From Bacteroidales bacterium (GTDB taxonomy: Bacteria > Bacteroidota > Bacteroidia > Bacteroidales > F082): 41,419 nt of DNA. Under the pieces are notes generated by a model. That model saw only the letters and a list, made by a program, of their open reading frames with translations. It was not told the origin of the DNA and did not search any database. The DNA is taken from contig JAKSMX010000026.1 of the NCBI GenBank assembly GCA_024400305.1, positions 1-41,419 of the forward strand. The letters are read 5' to 3'. The stretch's first letter is position 1, and each line of letters begins with the position of its first letter. This document shows positions 41,103 through 41,419 of the stretch, one piece after another. Both the position numbers and the translations under genes were made by a program.

Positions 41103-41283
41103 TGCGGTTTTTGAACAACCACGGGTTTTCAGTTTTGTTGTCTGGTAAAAGCACGCCTCTCCACACTTGAACTGTCAGAAATATACTGCGTTTCGGAAAG
41201 TGACATCTTCAAAATGAAACAGAAAAACAAAAAACAGTTCGGATTCGAGTCGGATGACAAGACTTTGGATGTGGTTTTTAAGC
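41103..41283 (+). pseudogene. Decayed C-terminal fragment of a membrane-tethered helix-turn-helix regulator
   Basis: One frame reads QFCCLVKARLSTLELSEIYC, then VSESDIFKMKQKNKK, ending near KTLDVVFKRY. It aligns with the C-terminus of the regulator at 4822-5466 (QFCCLLKSGLTTFELSEIYC, VSESAVFKRKQKIKE, KRTLDAIFEEI). Just upstream, in another frame, FLNNHGF matches FLNSHGL, with about 12 bases and one frame lost between them. The N-terminus and membrane helix are absent. It begins directly after the rocD terminator. It is a remnant of a third copy of this regulator family. Confidence 0.7.
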
Positions 41284-41330
41284 GATACACTTTATTTTTA
41301 ACTATCGACAAATCAATGAGTTATAAAAAC

Positions 41331-41363
41331 AAAAAAGGCTGCGGAAAAATTTTCCGCAGCCTT
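41331..41363 (-). terminator. Rho-independent terminator of the tRNA-Glu gene
   Basis: On the minus strand AAGGCTGCGG (41363-41354) pairs with CCGCAGCCTT (41344-41335), followed by more T residues (to 41331). The stem begins at the last base of the encoded CCA end, so no spacer separates tRNA and terminator. Confidence 0.85.
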
Positions 41364-41419
41364 GGTATCGGGTAAGGGAATCGAACCCTTATTTCGACAG
41401 TGAGAGTGTCGTTACCTAA
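41363..41419 (-). tRNA. tRNA-Glu (anticodon CTC), 5' part beyond the window
   Basis: On the minus strand the 3' portion of a tRNA is visible: anticodon stem CGACA/TGTCG around loop CTCTCAC (anticodon CTC), a 4-nt variable loop, T stem AAGGG/CCCTT with loop TTCGATT, acceptor strand ACCCGAT, discriminator A and an encoded CCA. The D arm and 5' acceptor strand are cut by the window end. Anticodon CTC reads GAG, so the tRNA carries glutamate; the acceptor 5' strand should be ATCGGGT, which could not be checked. Confidence 0.88.

Overview
The window looks like chromosomal DNA of an uncultured or little-studied member of the Bacteroidales (phylum Bacteroidota). Evidence is the repeated Bacteroidota-type promoter (a -7 box fitting TAnnTTTG, sometimes with TTG 18-21 nt upstream), starts that mostly lack a Shine-Dalgarno site, a type IX secretion C-terminal sorting domain, a fused DppD-DppF ATPase, a one-chain iron-sulfur L-serine dehydratase, and the yicC/nadD and rocD genes. 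No 16S rRNA gene or single-copy marker is present, so a finer placement is not possible.

Layout. 1-8 kb is an unstable accessory region on the minus strand. It holds small lipoproteins and membrane proteins, two proteins with CxxC thioredoxin-like motifs, a tandem gene duplication, a transposase remnant and an AAA ATPase. A ~36-bp sequence occurs there four times, three of them 17-18 nt upstream of a start codon. A membrane-anchored helix-turn-helix regulator (4822-5466) is read outward from one copy; broken copies of it lie at 7.6-7.8 kb and 41.1-41.3 kb. 8-10 kb has a type IX-secreted protein and a MntA/HepT toxin-antitoxin pair. 10-15.7 kb is a complete RND efflux operon (adaptor, pump, outer-membrane channel). 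15.9-23.6 kb is a complete ABC-2 export operon (channel, HlyD adaptor, double ATPase, two permeases), ending with a lipoprotein metallophosphoesterase. 23.7-24.7 kb is a broken AsmA/TamB-like plus Omp85/TamL-like gene. 24.8-30.1 kb reads right: a YfcC-type carrier, the oligopeptide ATPase, serine dehydratase and a 2',3'-cyclic phosphodiesterase. This set suggests peptide and amino acid use. 30-34.4 kb has a HigBA module, Hsp20, a cation/proton antiporter and class II fructose-bisphosphate aldolase. 34.4-38.1 kb is a second accessory island: an AAA ATPase with a nuclease-like tail, a palindromic tandem repeat, an orphan HigA, a secreted protein, a strongly structured RNA candidate and a PIN-domain toxin-antitoxin pair. 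38.1-41.4 kb is housekeeping: nadD, yicC, rocD and the 3' part of tRNA-Glu.

The items most worth following up are the shared leader with its decaying regulator copies (1-8 kb), the ~200-nt structured RNA with its own promoter and terminator (37.2-37.4 kb), and the 54-bp palindromic tandem repeat at the promoter of the second ATPase (35.9-36.06 kb). All function calls come from reading motifs by eye; no database search was run.
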